A stretch of DNA of 19,751 nt from an uncultured Clostridia bacterium (GCA_947628555.1 CANRAI010000011.1:1-19751), one strand, 5' to 3'; numbered from the stretch's first letter, positions 1 to 7,194 are shown. Numbers and translations: made by a program. The notes: a model not told the origin generated them from the sequence alone.

Positions 1-90
1 ACACTGGGCAACAGTAAAATCACCTCCATAAGCATAACCTATACCTCAAAATCCTACACTGTATCGCTGTTAATATCATTTGCTTATTGA
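1..90 (+). CDS. Possible C-terminal tail of an upstream gene (5' end outside window)
   Basis: Frame 1 is open from the first base and ends at TGA 88-90; the other two forward frames hit stops within the first 30 bases. The 29 visible residues (ending ISFAY) are Ser/Thr/Tyr-rich and match no family I recognise. A strong intrinsic terminator begins 20 bases after the stop, which is the position expected for the end of a forward gene. The fragment is too short to assign a function and an accidental open frame cannot be excluded. Confidence 0.3.
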   Translation, partial: TLGNSKITSISITYTSKSYTVSLLISFAY

Positions 91-109
91 TTTAACTGCT
101 ATAAAACGC

Positions 110-145
110 AAACCTCTCGGGTAAACATACCCGAGAGGTTTTTAT
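110..145 (+). terminator. Intrinsic terminator
   Basis: A 14-bp perfect stem (arms 110-123 and 128-141, left arm AAACCTCTCGGGTA) closes a four-base AACA loop and runs into TTTTTATTT. It separates the sequence before it from the promoter at 227-255. Confidence 0.88.
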
Positions 146-226
146 TTAATCAAGCGTCCCCTGCTTGCGTTGTGAAGGCGAGAATCCCCACGATACGCGA
201 GGCAAACGGAGTTGCCGACGCCCTGC

Positions 227-255
227 TTGATTTTCGCGCTGTATTATGGTATAAT
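227..255 (+). promoter_or_regulatory. Sigma-A type promoter with extended -10
   Basis: TTGATT (227-232), a 17-bp spacer, and TATAAT (250-255) preceded by TG at 247-248, an extended -10. It would start transcription near 262 and serve the gene at 332. The 146-226 stretch before it holds no convincing gene. Confidence 0.75.
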
Positions 256-331
256 GAAAACGATGAAGATGAGACACTACGAATGTAGTTCGTTGATATA
301 TCAGTTCGGTTCATAATTGGAGAGAAATAAA

Positions 332-823
332 ATGATTAAGCGATTTCACAAAGTGCAGTTCATCTTTAATCAGGATGAACAGTTGAATACTGTAAATACG
401 TATCATAACATCGAGATTATTTCAAATTTAAACGAGATATATGCCAAAAATGGCGGTGGTGACTTTTCGTTATATTTGGGGAATAGTTATCTCAGCTTGG
501 ATTTTGACACTGAGAGCAAACGAATCGGTAATTTGGGTGGTGCCATAAATTTGAGTGACATAAGTGCGGAGCATATATTTTTCCCAAAAAATATTGTAAA
601 CGGTATTTTGTATGTTTATGACAAAAGAGAATTTATGCGTGGTGGCAGTTGGCGAATTGAGTTTATGGAGAAGTATGTTTTCGACGCCAAGCAATCGCTT
701 TTTCAAATCGGAGTATATAGCGCAAACGAGCCTTGTTGCAGATTTCTGAAAAACGCTTACTGTCAATTGGATCCCTTAGGGAACTTAAAGTGTTTATTGA
801 TTTCCAATGTAATGATTCAATAA
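332..823 (+). CDS. Unrecognised 163-aa protein of the AT-rich island
   Basis: I do not recognise the family. The protein has no signal peptide or membrane segment and looks cytosolic. It contains alternating beta-type stretches (SLYLGNSYLSLDFD, FFPKNIVNGILYVYD, GGSWRIEF) and a late Cys pair (EPCCRF). ATG 332 was chosen over the in-frame TTG at 317 because GGAGAG lies at 319-324, seven bases before the ATG and inside the longer reading. A promoter at 227-255 precedes it, and a CPCC-type small gene follows 58 bases later. Its base composition is markedly more AT-rich than the genes after 1.4 kb, suggesting recent acquisition. An immunity-protein-like role, as in small orphan genes next to toxin remnants, is possible but not shown by any motif I can see. 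Confidence 0.7.
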   Translation: MIKRFHKVQFIFNQDEQLNTVNTYHNIEIISNLNEIYAKNGGGDFSLYLGNSYLSLDFDTESKRIGNLGGAINLSDISAEHIFFPKNIVNGILYVYDKREFMRGGSWRIEFMEKYVFDAKQSLFQIGVYSANEPCCRFLKNAYCQLDPLGNLKCLLISNVMIQ

Positions 824-881
824 TCATTTTTATGAACGGTGTAATATGTTTAAGTTTATAGAAAAAACAACTGAAATATAA

Positions 882-1109
882 ATGCCCTGTTGTGGGTATA
901 ATACTTTTATTTCTAAGCCTGTCGGGGAATACGATATATGCTCCGTTTGTTATTGGGAAGACGATCCCTTTCAATCGAAAGATCCGAATTTAGAAGGTTT
1001 TGCAAACAGAGTTTCTTTGAATCAAGCAAAAGAAAATTACAAAAAATTCGGTGCGGTTGAAGAAAGGTTAATTGAATTTGTGCGTTCCCCCAAGGGAGAT
1101 GAATTTTAG
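882..1109 (+). CDS. Cysteine-rich CPCC-type small protein, probably 5'-damaged
   Basis: The 75-aa frame MPCCGYNTF...CSVCYWEDDPFQ..DPNLEGFANRVSLNQAKENYKKFGA matches the small Cys-rich CPCC family, whose members pair a CPCCGY motif with a CxVCxWEDD motif and are probably zinc-binding. Function is unknown. Family members usually begin M-K-Y-K-CPCCG. Here the bases just upstream (871-887) read CTG AAA TAT AAA TGC CC in another frame, i.e. L-K-Y-K-C-P, one base short of continuing into TGT TGT GGG. A one-base loss in a CCCC run, plus ATG to CTG at the start, would explain the present frame. The ATG at 882 has no good ribosome site and drops the first Cys. Treat it as a probable pseudogene or a sequence error. 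It may be co-transcribed with the preceding gene. Confidence 0.62.
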   Translation: MPCCGYNTFISKPVGEYDICSVCYWEDDPFQSKDPNLEGFANRVSLNQAKENYKKFGAVEERLIEFVRSPKGDEF

Positions 1110-1188
1110 GGATCGGATGAGTAAAATTTTATTTAGCGGAGAATGGAAATGTTATTTTATTCTTTCAAGGATATGCTTGAATAGCAAA

Positions 1189-1236
1189 AAACCGCCGACG
1201 GAGCGTAATGCTCTGTCGGCGGTTGCCGTTTTTTTA
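1189..1236 (+). terminator. Intrinsic terminator after the CPCC gene
   Basis: Stem arms 1191-1204 (ACCGCCGACGGAGC) and 1210-1223, with one G-U pair and a five-base loop, are followed by a T-run at 1229-1236. An upstream A-run suggests it might also work in reverse. Confidence 0.88.
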
Positions 1237-1381
1237 GGTTTATGCCATTCGACTCAACTTCTAAAATATTCCAAGCTCACCCGCGGAGGGATTCGGCGGG
1301 GCGAAAATGCGGCGGCGCAGGCTTGATACAGATTACGATTTCGGCAAAAAACAGAATGGAAGAGGTGGGAAAAGAAACCTG
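1237..1381. other. Intergenic stretch with no recognised feature
   Basis: Between the terminator and the next promoter I see no gene, RNA or repeat. The part around 1275-1320 is unusually GC-rich compared with its surroundings. The gene-free stretch 1110-1427 therefore contains a terminator, this blank segment and a promoter. Confidence 0.5.
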
Positions 1382-1410
1382 TTGAAATTTCCGTAGAACT
1401 GTGATACAAT
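1382..1410 (+). promoter_or_regulatory. Promoter of the LURP-one-like gene
   Basis: TTGAAA (1382-1387), 17-bp spacer, TACAAT (1405-1410) with TG at 1402-1403 (extended -10). The start of transcription would be near 1417, giving a leader of only about 11 bases that still contains AGAGG. Confidence 0.75.
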
Positions 1411-1427
1411 AATTTTAAGAGGCGAAT

Positions 1428-1919
1428 ATGAGAATTTTTGTCAAAAATAAAATCATAAGTCTGCGAGGCAGCTCGTTTGCCGTTGACGAAGCGGATAATC
1501 CCGTTTACAAAATCAAAGGCAAGCTTATTACCTTTACCAGAAAAAAGAAAATTACCGATATGAACGGCAATCTTCTTTTTACCGTGCGCACAAGATTTTT
1601 CAATTTCTTTTTCCACAAGGCGTACATAATCGACAACCAAGGGAATAAGGTGGCAAGCGTGCGCAACCGTTTTGCCATACGCAACAATTTTAAATTGGAA
1701 GCTTTGGACGGGTCTCAGCTTACTATATCGGGAGATTTGTTGTCCTTTAACATGACGGCATACCGCAACGGCGAGGAAATAGGGAGAATACACCGCAATT
1801 TCAATATTATCCGCGATTCTTTTATCCTTGACGCCGAGCCTGAAAATCTTGCCTTTATGACGGCGCTGATAATTGCGATAGACAACGTAATAGACGACAC
1901 TTCCAATTCTCCGTCGTAA
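1428..1919 (+). CDS. LURP-one-related / tubby-like beta-barrel protein (YxjI type)
   Basis: A 163-aa protein. It begins MRIFVKNKIISLRGSSFAVDE and continues with repeated beta-hairpin units of the form 'Y-x-I-x-G-K-L-(x)n-D-x-x-G-N-L-L-F-x-V', the pattern of LURP-one/YxjI proteins, which fold as a tubby-like barrel around a hydrophobic helix. A hydrophobic C-terminal helix (MTALIIAIDNVI) is present, as expected. The molecular role of bacterial members is unknown; phospholipid scramblase-like or membrane-lipid-associated roles have been proposed for the fold. AGAGG lies seven bases before the ATG. The gene is monocistronic: it has its own promoter and ends 20 bases before a bidirectional terminator. 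Confidence 0.85.
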   Translation: MRIFVKNKIISLRGSSFAVDEADNPVYKIKGKLITFTRKKKITDMNGNLLFTVRTRFFNFFFHKAYIIDNQGNKVASVRNRFAIRNNFKLEALDGSQLTISGDLLSFNMTAYRNGEEIGRIHRNFNIIRDSFILDAEPENLAFMTALIIAIDNVIDDTSNSPS

Positions 1920-1933
1920 TTAAATAAAACGTT

Positions 1934-1977
1934 AAAACGGCGGCGCGCGGCAGATTTCTGCCGCGCGCCGCTTTTGA
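1934..1977. terminator. Bidirectional intrinsic terminator
   Basis: A 14-bp GC-rich perfect stem (arms 1940-1953 and 1958-1971, loop ATTT) is flanked by AAAA on the left and TTTT on the right. It lies between two convergent genes, so it can terminate both. Confidence 0.88.
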
Positions 1978-2041
1978 TTTAAAACGCAATACGTTATTGA
2001 TTATTTTATTAAACCGCGGTAACTTCGATACGAAAAACTTG

Positions 2042-2962
2042 CTATTCGTACATTTTATCGGGGTCAAAGCCGAAAGTCTGCACAAGTTCCACATAGGGGG
2101 AGCGGGAAATGTCTTTGGGCGTTACCAAAAGCCCGCCGTTCGGGTCTAAATCTACGTTTCGCTGACCGCCGTTTTTGTCGTCGAAGTGAAGGAAACCGTA
2201 CCATATAAGATGCGCGCAACTTGTGTATTTTGCGGCGTTTTTGCGGGTAAATATTCCCGCAACGGGGGTATATTTTGCGTCTTTCAAGTCGTTCGTAATG
2301 TAATTTACGGCGTCCCCGACCGCATTTAAATACGCCTCGTCCTCAGCGCTGGCCGCGCCGAATACTTCCGGCTTGATTCTGACGACCATGAAATTAATGC
2401 GGGAGGTTATACATTCGTCAACGGTCGAATAGCCGTTCTGAACGCCTATCTGCGAAGCCTGGAACACAGGTTCTTTGGAATTGGGGTCTGCGACAATGCC
2501 TGAATGGCCTATCCTGAATCCTGCAAAGTGGGTGGAGGAAGTTATAAGGATATCCCCGCGTTCAAGGTATATGGGCACGCCGCAAACGTCTATAAAATCC
2601 GTGCATATAAAGGGGGCGTAATAGCCGTTGTTTACCTCACGGGGAGTGAAATAGCTGTCGCGTATCGCCTTTATGCGATTACTACCCGATTTGTTTTTAC
2701 GGGCGCGCTCTATCCCGATTTTGGTAAGGCCCGTCTGTTCGAAGAGAATCTGAAATTCTTCGTCCGTACTCGCGTTTTCGTAAAGATTTTCCAATTCTTC
2801 GTCCGACAGCATTTCATATCCCGGCGTCCATACGTAAGCGTTGGCGTCGCAAACCCGGAAGGCTATATAAAATCCCAAAAGGGTAAAGCCCAGAATTGCG
2901 ATAAACGCTCCGGCAATGATAACCGCAAGCAGTTTTTTTGAAATACGTTTCCTGTTTTTCAT
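2042..2962 (-). CDS. Membrane-anchored permuted papain-fold hydrolase (YiiX/C92-like)
   Basis: A 306-aa protein with a basic start and one N-terminal transmembrane helix (about residues 11-35), so the catalytic part probably faces outside. The region 136-156 (GDILITS...IGHSGIV) carries the GD and GH motifs of permuted NlpC/P60-like (papain-fold) amidases, with His153 as likely catalytic base. Cys249 in YTSCAHLIWYGF follows it, which is the circularly permuted His-then-Cys order typical of the YaeF/YiiX C92 group. The family cleaves amide or ester bonds in cell-wall or lipid substrates; the substrate here is unknown. AAAGGAT precedes the ATG. It starts only 14 bases after the stop of the dipeptidase gene, so the two form an operon. 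Confidence 0.75.
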   Translation of the reverse strand: MKNRKRISKKLLAVIIAGAFIAILGFTLLGFYIAFRVCDANAYVWTPGYEMLSDEELENLYENASTDEEFQILFEQTGLTKIGIERARKNKSGSNRIKAIRDSYFTPREVNNGYYAPFICTDFIDVCGVPIYLERGDILITSSTHFAGFRIGHSGIVADPNSKEPVFQASQIGVQNGYSTVDECITSRINFMVVRIKPEVFGAASAEDEAYLNAVGDAVNYITNDLKDAKYTPVAGIFTRKNAAKYTSCAHLIWYGFLHFDDKNGGQRNVDLDPNGGLLVTPKDISRSPYVELVQTFGFDPDKMYE

Positions 2963-2976
2963 TATCCTTTATGTAG

Positions 2977-4230
2977 TCATATCGCGGTTAGCCGCTCTAT
3001 GGCGAGCTTGTAAATTTTAAAGCATTTTTCAATCTTTTCGAAAGTTATATATTCGTTGGGCTGGTGAATGGTGTTTTCTTCGCCGTCTTCCTCGGGTCCG
3101 AACGCCGCGCCGTATTTCAGCGCCCTTGCGTATGTCCCGCCGCCTATCGCTATGGGGGTTAATTTTGAGTCCGTCACTTCGTTGTAAACCGAGCAAAGGG
3201 TTTTTATAAGCCTGCCGTTCTTGTCGTTGAACAGCGGAAGTTGTTCATGAGTTGTTTGGTAGGAAATCCCGCTCGCTTTCACTATATCAAGCACTTTGTC
3301 GCGCGTCATTGTGGCAGGATAGCGCACGTCGCAGACGATTTCCACAAAGTTTTTCCCGCCCGAAATAACGTCGGGGGAGAAGGAAAGTCCGCCCGATTCG
3401 TCTTTCAGCTTTTCAAGCTCGCCTTTAAGCGCGAAAAGGGAATCGTGAACCGAATTAAGCCCTAAATATCTGAGAACGGGGGGAATGGCGTTCACGCCCG
3501 CCTCGGGCGTGGAGCCGTGCGCGGATTTGCCGCGGGAAATTACCTTGCCGCCGGAGTATTCCAGCCCTAAGTCTTTCAACGCTTTTTTATTTTCGGCGTA
3601 TTCCGCTTCGCAGTAATCGCAGACCATATTGGGTCTTTCGCCGCCCTTTAAAGAAGTCCAATCGCCGTCTGCGGCAAATTTAAGTTTAAGCTGCATAATG
3701 CCTTTTTCGGCGTAAATTACGGGGAAATTCGCGTCGGGCGAAATTCCCTCGTCGGGCATATGCACGTGTTTTTTATAATATTCTATGCAGCCCCAGCCCG
3801 ATTCCTCGTTGCAGCCTACGATAAGTTTGATTTTACGCGCGGGCTTGAAGACCTCGTCTTTAAGCGCTTTCATGGCGAACAGGGTTATGACGGCGGGACC
3901 CTTGTCGTCCATAGTGCCTCTGCCCCAAATGCGGCGCGCCTGATAATCTATTTCTCCGCCGTAGGGCTCGTGGGTCCAGCCGCTGCCGGCAGGCACTACG
4001 TCGAGGTGCGCGAGAATTGCAAATTCCTCGCCCTCGCCGAAAATCACTTCACCCGCATATCCGTCTATGTTGTGCGTTTCGAAACCGAAATCTTCCGCGA
4101 GCTTTAAAAACCTGTCAAGCGCAGCGCGCGGACCCTTGCCGAAAGGCGCGCCGTATTCGGGAACGCCTTCCTCGGAATTTATCTTAATTATCTCCGAAAT
4201 TTCTTTCAGCATACCGTCAAAATAGTTCAT
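2977..4230 (-). CDS. PepV-like M20 dipeptidase (Sapep type)
   Basis: A 417-aa cytosolic metallopeptidase of the M20 family. Visible motifs: AILAHLDVVPAG (residues 71-82, His75 and Asp77), GRGTMDDKGP (103-112, bridging metal ligand Asp108), CNEESGWG (140-147, catalytic and ligand Glu142/143), and SPDANFP (164-170). Together with GGGTYAR near the C-terminus these match the PepV/Sapep dipeptidases, which use two metal ions to split dipeptides. PepV enzymes are usually about 465 residues, so this one is somewhat short, probably in the lid region. GAGGT lies seven bases before the ATG. It heads an operon with the permuted papain-fold hydrolase, so the pair may handle peptides, perhaps from the cell wall (inference). 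Confidence 0.88.
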   Translation of the reverse strand: MNYFDGMLKEISEIIKINSEEGVPEYGAPFGKGPRAALDRFLKLAEDFGFETHNIDGYAGEVIFGEGEEFAILAHLDVVPAGSGWTHEPYGGEIDYQARRIWGRGTMDDKGPAVITLFAMKALKDEVFKPARKIKLIVGCNEESGWGCIEYYKKHVHMPDEGISPDANFPVIYAEKGIMQLKLKFAADGDWTSLKGGERPNMVCDYCEAEYAENKKALKDLGLEYSGGKVISRGKSAHGSTPEAGVNAIPPVLRYLGLNSVHDSLFALKGELEKLKDESGGLSFSPDVISGGKNFVEIVCDVRYPATMTRDKVLDIVKASGISYQTTHEQLPLFNDKNGRLIKTLCSVYNEVTDSKLTPIAIGGGTYARALKYGAAFGPEEDGEENTIHQPNEYITFEKIEKCFKIYKLAIERLTAI

Positions 4231-4265
4231 TTAATTTACCTCGCAGTAAAATTTGCCTTTAAAAC

Positions 4266-4294
4266 ATTATACTCTTTTTTTATTTTGTGGTAAA
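4266..4294 (-). promoter_or_regulatory. Promoter of the dipeptidase operon
   Basis: Read on the minus strand: TTTACC (4294-4289), 17-bp spacer, TATAAT (4271-4266). The leader to the ATG at 4230 would be about 28 bases. The element occupies nearly the same DNA as the forward promoter at 4268-4296. Confidence 0.62.
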
Positions 4295-4296
4295 AT
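4268..4296 (+). promoter_or_regulatory. Promoter of the sensor kinase-regulator operon
   Basis: TTATAC (4268-4273), 17-bp spacer, TAAAAT (4291-4296) with TG at 4288-4289 (extended -10). The -35 is weak. Its -35 overlaps the reverse promoter's -10 and its -10 overlaps the reverse -35. Confidence 0.55.
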
Positions 4297-4342
4297 AAAT
4301 TAACGCAAAAAAATAAACTTGTTAAAATTTTCTTTTCAGGTA

Positions 4343-5656
4343 ATGAAATTCAACGTAAAATCCGAAAAACTTATTACGTATTTTAAGTTCGCGCTTATCG
4401 TTCTGCTCGTCGTGATAGCGGCGGTGGTGTGCGCGCAGGCGGTTATACGCTACGTAAACACGGAGGAGTTTTATAAGCTTCTGATAGTGTTCGCCTGCTG
4501 TTTCGCGCTTGCCGTCGCCGAAACCCTGGACAGCTTCATCGCCAGAAAATTTGCCGCGAAAATGGTTTTTTACGGCGTCGATGCGGCGCTTCTGCTTGTA
4601 ATTTGCATACTTACCGGCAATTCCCTTCTTTCCACGCTTTATTGCGTGGTGCTTACCCAGATGTACGTAAACATTCCGCGGTTTAAGGACAAACTGATAC
4701 TTTTTGCGGTAAGCTGCGCGCTTTTCGCCGTATCATTTATAGTGGGCTGGGTTTTAACCAACCCCGCGGCTTCAATGGTGGACTCCGCGGTGTCTATTTT
4801 TTCGGGCGCGTTGTTCGGGCTGCTCGCCATAGCGCTGGATTTTATAGTCGTACAGTTCCTTTTAAGCTTTTACCGAACCAATATCGAACTATCCAAGGCG
4901 CTTAAAGAGGCTGACGACAGCCGCGCGCGGCTGAAAGAGGCGTATGAACAGCTTTCCGAAACGCTGGTATATGAAGAACGCAACCGCATAGCGAAGGACA
5001 TCCACGACAACGCGGGACATTCCATGACCACCGTGATAGTACAGACGGAGGCGGCGCGGCTTCTCATTGACAAAGACCCTGCCGAGGCGAAAAACCGTAT
5101 AATTTCCGCAAATTTGCAGGCGCGCAACGCCCTCGAACAGATGCGCGAAAGCGTTCACCTGCTTGCGGGCAGAAAAAAGACCCGCCCCTTGCGGGAGGAG
5201 CTGGAAGAGATAATCGCGCAGACTGTTGGGGGAACGGAAATCAAGGCGAGGTGCAATTTCTGCGACGCGCAGCCGGGCGAAGAGGCGGACAGGTTTCTTT
5301 GCAACAGTTTGAAGGAATGTCTTGCAAACGGAATACGTCACGGCGGCGCCACGGCGTTTTACGTCGAGCTGAAAGCGGAAGACGGATTCGTAACCCTGTA
5401 CATTTCGGACAACGGCAGGGGCGTGGACGGCGAAATCCGCCCGGGCTTCGGGCTTAACGGGATAATCGAAAAGGCGAAATCGCTCGGCGGCGGCTGCACG
5501 CTGGCAAGCGAGCGGGACGAGGGCTTCGAGGTGAAAATCACCGTCGCGCAAAATCCCGAAAACGGCAAGCCGCTAAATGGCCGTAATTTGCGGAAAACCG
5601 AAAATTCCCAAAAGCCGCAGAATATAGGACAGAGCGGTAAAAAGGAGGAAAAATGA
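4343..5656 (+). CDS. Membrane sensor histidine kinase (HisKA_3 / LiaS-NarX type)
   Basis: A 437-aa kinase. Residues about 12-178 hold several (probably six) transmembrane helices with short loops, so the sensed signal is probably in or at the membrane. A coiled-coil-like linker (180-210) leads to the HisKA_3 dimerisation helix with the phosphorylated His221 in AKDIHDNAGH. The ATPase domain shows the N box (ECLANGIRHG, 325-334), G1 (SDNGRG, 355-360) and G2 (GFGLNG, 368-373). A polar Asn/Lys-rich tail of about 35 residues follows, unusual for the family. ATG 4343 was chosen over the in-frame TTG 4319 because the TTG has no ribosome site; the site for the ATG (CAGG) is itself weak and close. The stop overlaps the regulator's start by four bases (ATGA). 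Confidence 0.88.
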   Translation: MKFNVKSEKLITYFKFALIVLLVVIAAVVCAQAVIRYVNTEEFYKLLIVFACCFALAVAETLDSFIARKFAAKMVFYGVDAALLLVICILTGNSLLSTLYCVVLTQMYVNIPRFKDKLILFAVSCALFAVSFIVGWVLTNPAASMVDSAVSIFSGALFGLLAIALDFIVVQFLLSFYRTNIELSKALKEADDSRARLKEAYEQLSETLVYEERNRIAKDIHDNAGHSMTTVIVQTEAARLLIDKDPAEAKNRIISANLQARNALEQMRESVHLLAGRKKTRPLREELEEIIAQTVGGTEIKARCNFCDAQPGEEADRFLCNSLKECLANGIRHGGATAFYVELKAEDGFVTLYISDNGRGVDGEIRPGFGLNGIIEKAKSLGGGCTLASERDEGFEVKITVAQNPENGKPLNGRNLRKTENSQKPQNIGQSGKKEEK

Positions 5657-6291
5657 TAAATGTATTGCTTGTTGACGACCAGATGATTTTAGCCGAGGGC
5701 ATAAAGTCGGTGCTTCATTCCTCCGACGAAATCAGGGTTTGCGGAATTGCGCTCGACGGCGGTGAAGCGGTAGAAATGTGCAAAGAACTTTCGCCCGACG
5801 TCGTTTTGATGGACATACGTATGCCCAATATGAACGGCGTTGTGGCGACTAAGCGCATAAAAGAGCTGAACGAAAACATCAAGATAGTCATTCTTACGAC
5901 TTTCGACGACAGCGATTATATCTTGAACGCCATAAATAACGGCGCAAGCGGATATCTTTTGAAGGATATAAGCGCTGCCGCGCTTATCGACGCCGTCAAG
6001 AACGCATATTCCGGGGATACGATTCTGCCTTCCAAAATCGCAAAGAAAATCACGGACGCGGCGGTTATGGTCTCCGAGGACAAAAACCGCAAATTAAAAA
6101 AGGCGTTCAACTTTTCGGACAGGGAGACGGAAATCGCCCTGATGATTGCGGACGGCTTCACAAACCGACAGATTGTTGCCGCATTGAAGCTTTCGGACGG
6201 TACGTGCCGCAATTATATTAGCGCGGTGTATCTGAAACTCGGGGTGGATAGCCGCTTTGCCGCCGCCGAAAAGATTAAAAATTCTTTCTGA
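5653..6291 (+). CDS. NarL/LuxR-family response regulator
   Basis: A 212-aa DNA-binding regulator, partner of the kinase just upstream. The receiver domain (1-120) shows the acidic pair Asp8/Asp9, phosphoacceptor Asp54 in VLMDIRMP, the Thr82/Thr83 switch and Lys104 in YLLKDIS. A LuxR-type helix-turn-helix (about 145-210) contains FSDRETEIALMIADGFTNRQI and a recognition helix near NYISAVYLKLGV. AAAGGAGGAA at 5641-5650 is a very strong ribosome site, and the ATGA overlap with the kinase implies coupled translation. The target genes are not evident from the sequence; autoregulation and control of envelope-stress genes are typical of the LiaR-like branch (family knowledge only). Confidence 0.92.
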   Translation: MINVLLVDDQMILAEGIKSVLHSSDEIRVCGIALDGGEAVEMCKELSPDVVLMDIRMPNMNGVVATKRIKELNENIKIVILTTFDDSDYILNAINNGASGYLLKDISAAALIDAVKNAYSGDTILPSKIAKKITDAAVMVSEDKNRKLKKAFNFSDRETEIALMIADGFTNRQIVAALKLSDGTCRNYISAVYLKLGVDSRFAAAEKIKNSF

Positions 6292-6300
6292 CATCTGATA

Positions 6301-6329
6301 TTATCAAAAAAAATTATTTTGGGTATAAT
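6301..6329 (+). promoter_or_regulatory. Candidate promoter upstream of the pyridoxal kinase gene
   Basis: TTATCA (6301-6306), 17-bp spacer, TATAAT (6324-6329). The start would be near 6336, leaving a leader of about 46 bases that contains the hairpin at 6355-6376. Confidence 0.55.
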
Positions 6330-6354
6330 ATTGATATCAAAAACGTTGTACAAT

Positions 6355-6381
6355 ATCCTCGCTTTCAAGTGAGGATTTTTT
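6355..6381 (+). promoter_or_regulatory. Terminator-like hairpin holding the ribosome site of the next gene
   Basis: Arms 6355-6363 (ATCCTCGCT) and 6368-6376 (AGTGAGGAT) pair with one G-U and a TTCA loop, followed by a T-run ending at 6381, directly before the ATG at 6382. The only plausible ribosome site, GAGGA at 6371-6375, is in the right arm. The structure could terminate the kinase-regulator transcript, hide the ribosome site of the pyridoxal kinase gene, or do both. Confidence 0.5.
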
Positions 6382-7194
6382 ATGGCAAAAAGAATTTTGA
6401 CTATGCAGGATTTATCCTGCGTGGGGCAGTGTTCGCTTACGGTAGCCCTGCCCTTGCTTTCGGCAAACGGAATAGAGGCGGCCGTGCTGCCCACGGCGGT
6501 GCTCTCCAACCATACCATGTTCAAAAGTTGGAGCTATTTTGATTTAACGCCCGAAATTAAGAACATTTTTCATTTCTGGAAGGAGAACGGGCTTAAATTC
6601 GACGGATTTCTTCTCGGCTATCTCGGTAAAAAGGAGCTTATGGATTTGGCGGAGGAGTGCTTCGACAACTTCGCCGGGGACGGCGCGAAGATAATCATAG
6701 ACCCCGCTTTCGGCGACAACGGTAAACTTTACGGCGGATTCGATTTGGCATACGTAAAAGCCATGGCGCACCTTTTAAGGCGGGCGGACATAATCCTGCC
6801 CAACGTGACCGAAGCCTGCTTTCTTACGGGCACGGAATATAAAGAGAATTACGACGGCGCTTTTGTGTCAAAGCTGATAGCGGGGCTTAATAAACTTACA
6901 AACGCAATCGTAATAATAACGGGTGTGGAATACGGCGGAAAAATAGGCGAATTTATTGCCGCAGACGGCAAAAAAGAGCCTTGCGAATTGTGGCACACGC
7001 TTCTTCCAGTCAAAAAACACGGCACGGGTGATATTTTCGCGTCGGTATTCACGGCAAATTATCTCAACGGCAAAAGTCTGAAAGAGTCCTGCGCCGCGGC
7101 GGCGGAATTCGTCGCGGACTGCATTAAAAATACGGACGGCGGGCATTTTTACGGAGTAAATTTCGAAGAAGTGCTAAAAAAAGAAAGAAATTAA
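6382..7194 (+). CDS. pdxY: Pyridoxal/pyridoxamine kinase, PdxY/PdxK-like
   Basis: A 270-aa ribokinase-superfamily enzyme that phosphorylates vitamin B6 vitamers with ATP to give pyridoxal phosphate by salvage. It starts MAKRILTMQDLSCVGQCSL, the typical beginning of Clostridia pyridoxamine kinases. Other visible motifs are IIIDPAFGDNG (104-114), ILPNVTEA (138-145) and the anion-hole/catalytic motif HGTGDIFAS (213-221, catalytic Asp217). Length is normal. The gene is followed by its own terminator and is probably monocistronic. Its ribosome site lies in a hairpin (see 6355-6381). PdxY and PdxK cannot be told apart safely by eye, and a related hydroxymethylpyrimidine kinase function is less likely. 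Confidence 0.85.
   Translation: MAKRILTMQDLSCVGQCSLTVALPLLSANGIEAAVLPTAVLSNHTMFKSWSYFDLTPEIKNIFHFWKENGLKFDGFLLGYLGKKELMDLAEECFDNFAGDGAKIIIDPAFGDNGKLYGGFDLAYVKAMAHLLRRADIILPNVTEACFLTGTEYKENYDGAFVSKLIAGLNKLTNAIVIITGVEYGGKIGEFIAADGKKEPCELWHTLLPVKKHGTGDIFASVFTANYLNGKSLKESCAAAAEFVADCIKNTDGGHFYGVNFEEVLKKERN

Noticed and set aside
172..288. A 38-codon open frame from GTG 172 (RIPTIREANGVADALLDFRAV...).
   Set aside because: It has no ribosome site, runs through the promoter at 227-255, and matches nothing I know. It might be the remnant of an older gene, but this cannot be supported.
1072..1326. An 84-aa forward open frame.
   Set aside because: It overlaps the CPCC gene and reads straight through the intrinsic terminator; it has no ribosome site and no recognisable composition.
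1254..1793. A 179-aa open frame on the minus strand.
   Set aside because: It is antisense to the LURP-one-like gene, which has a promoter, ribosome site and family pattern; the reverse frame has none.
6296..6330. An inverted repeat ATATTAT/ATAATAT overlapping the pdxY -10.
   Set aside because: It is made only of A and T with a long loop, so it is expected by chance in this AT-rich gap.
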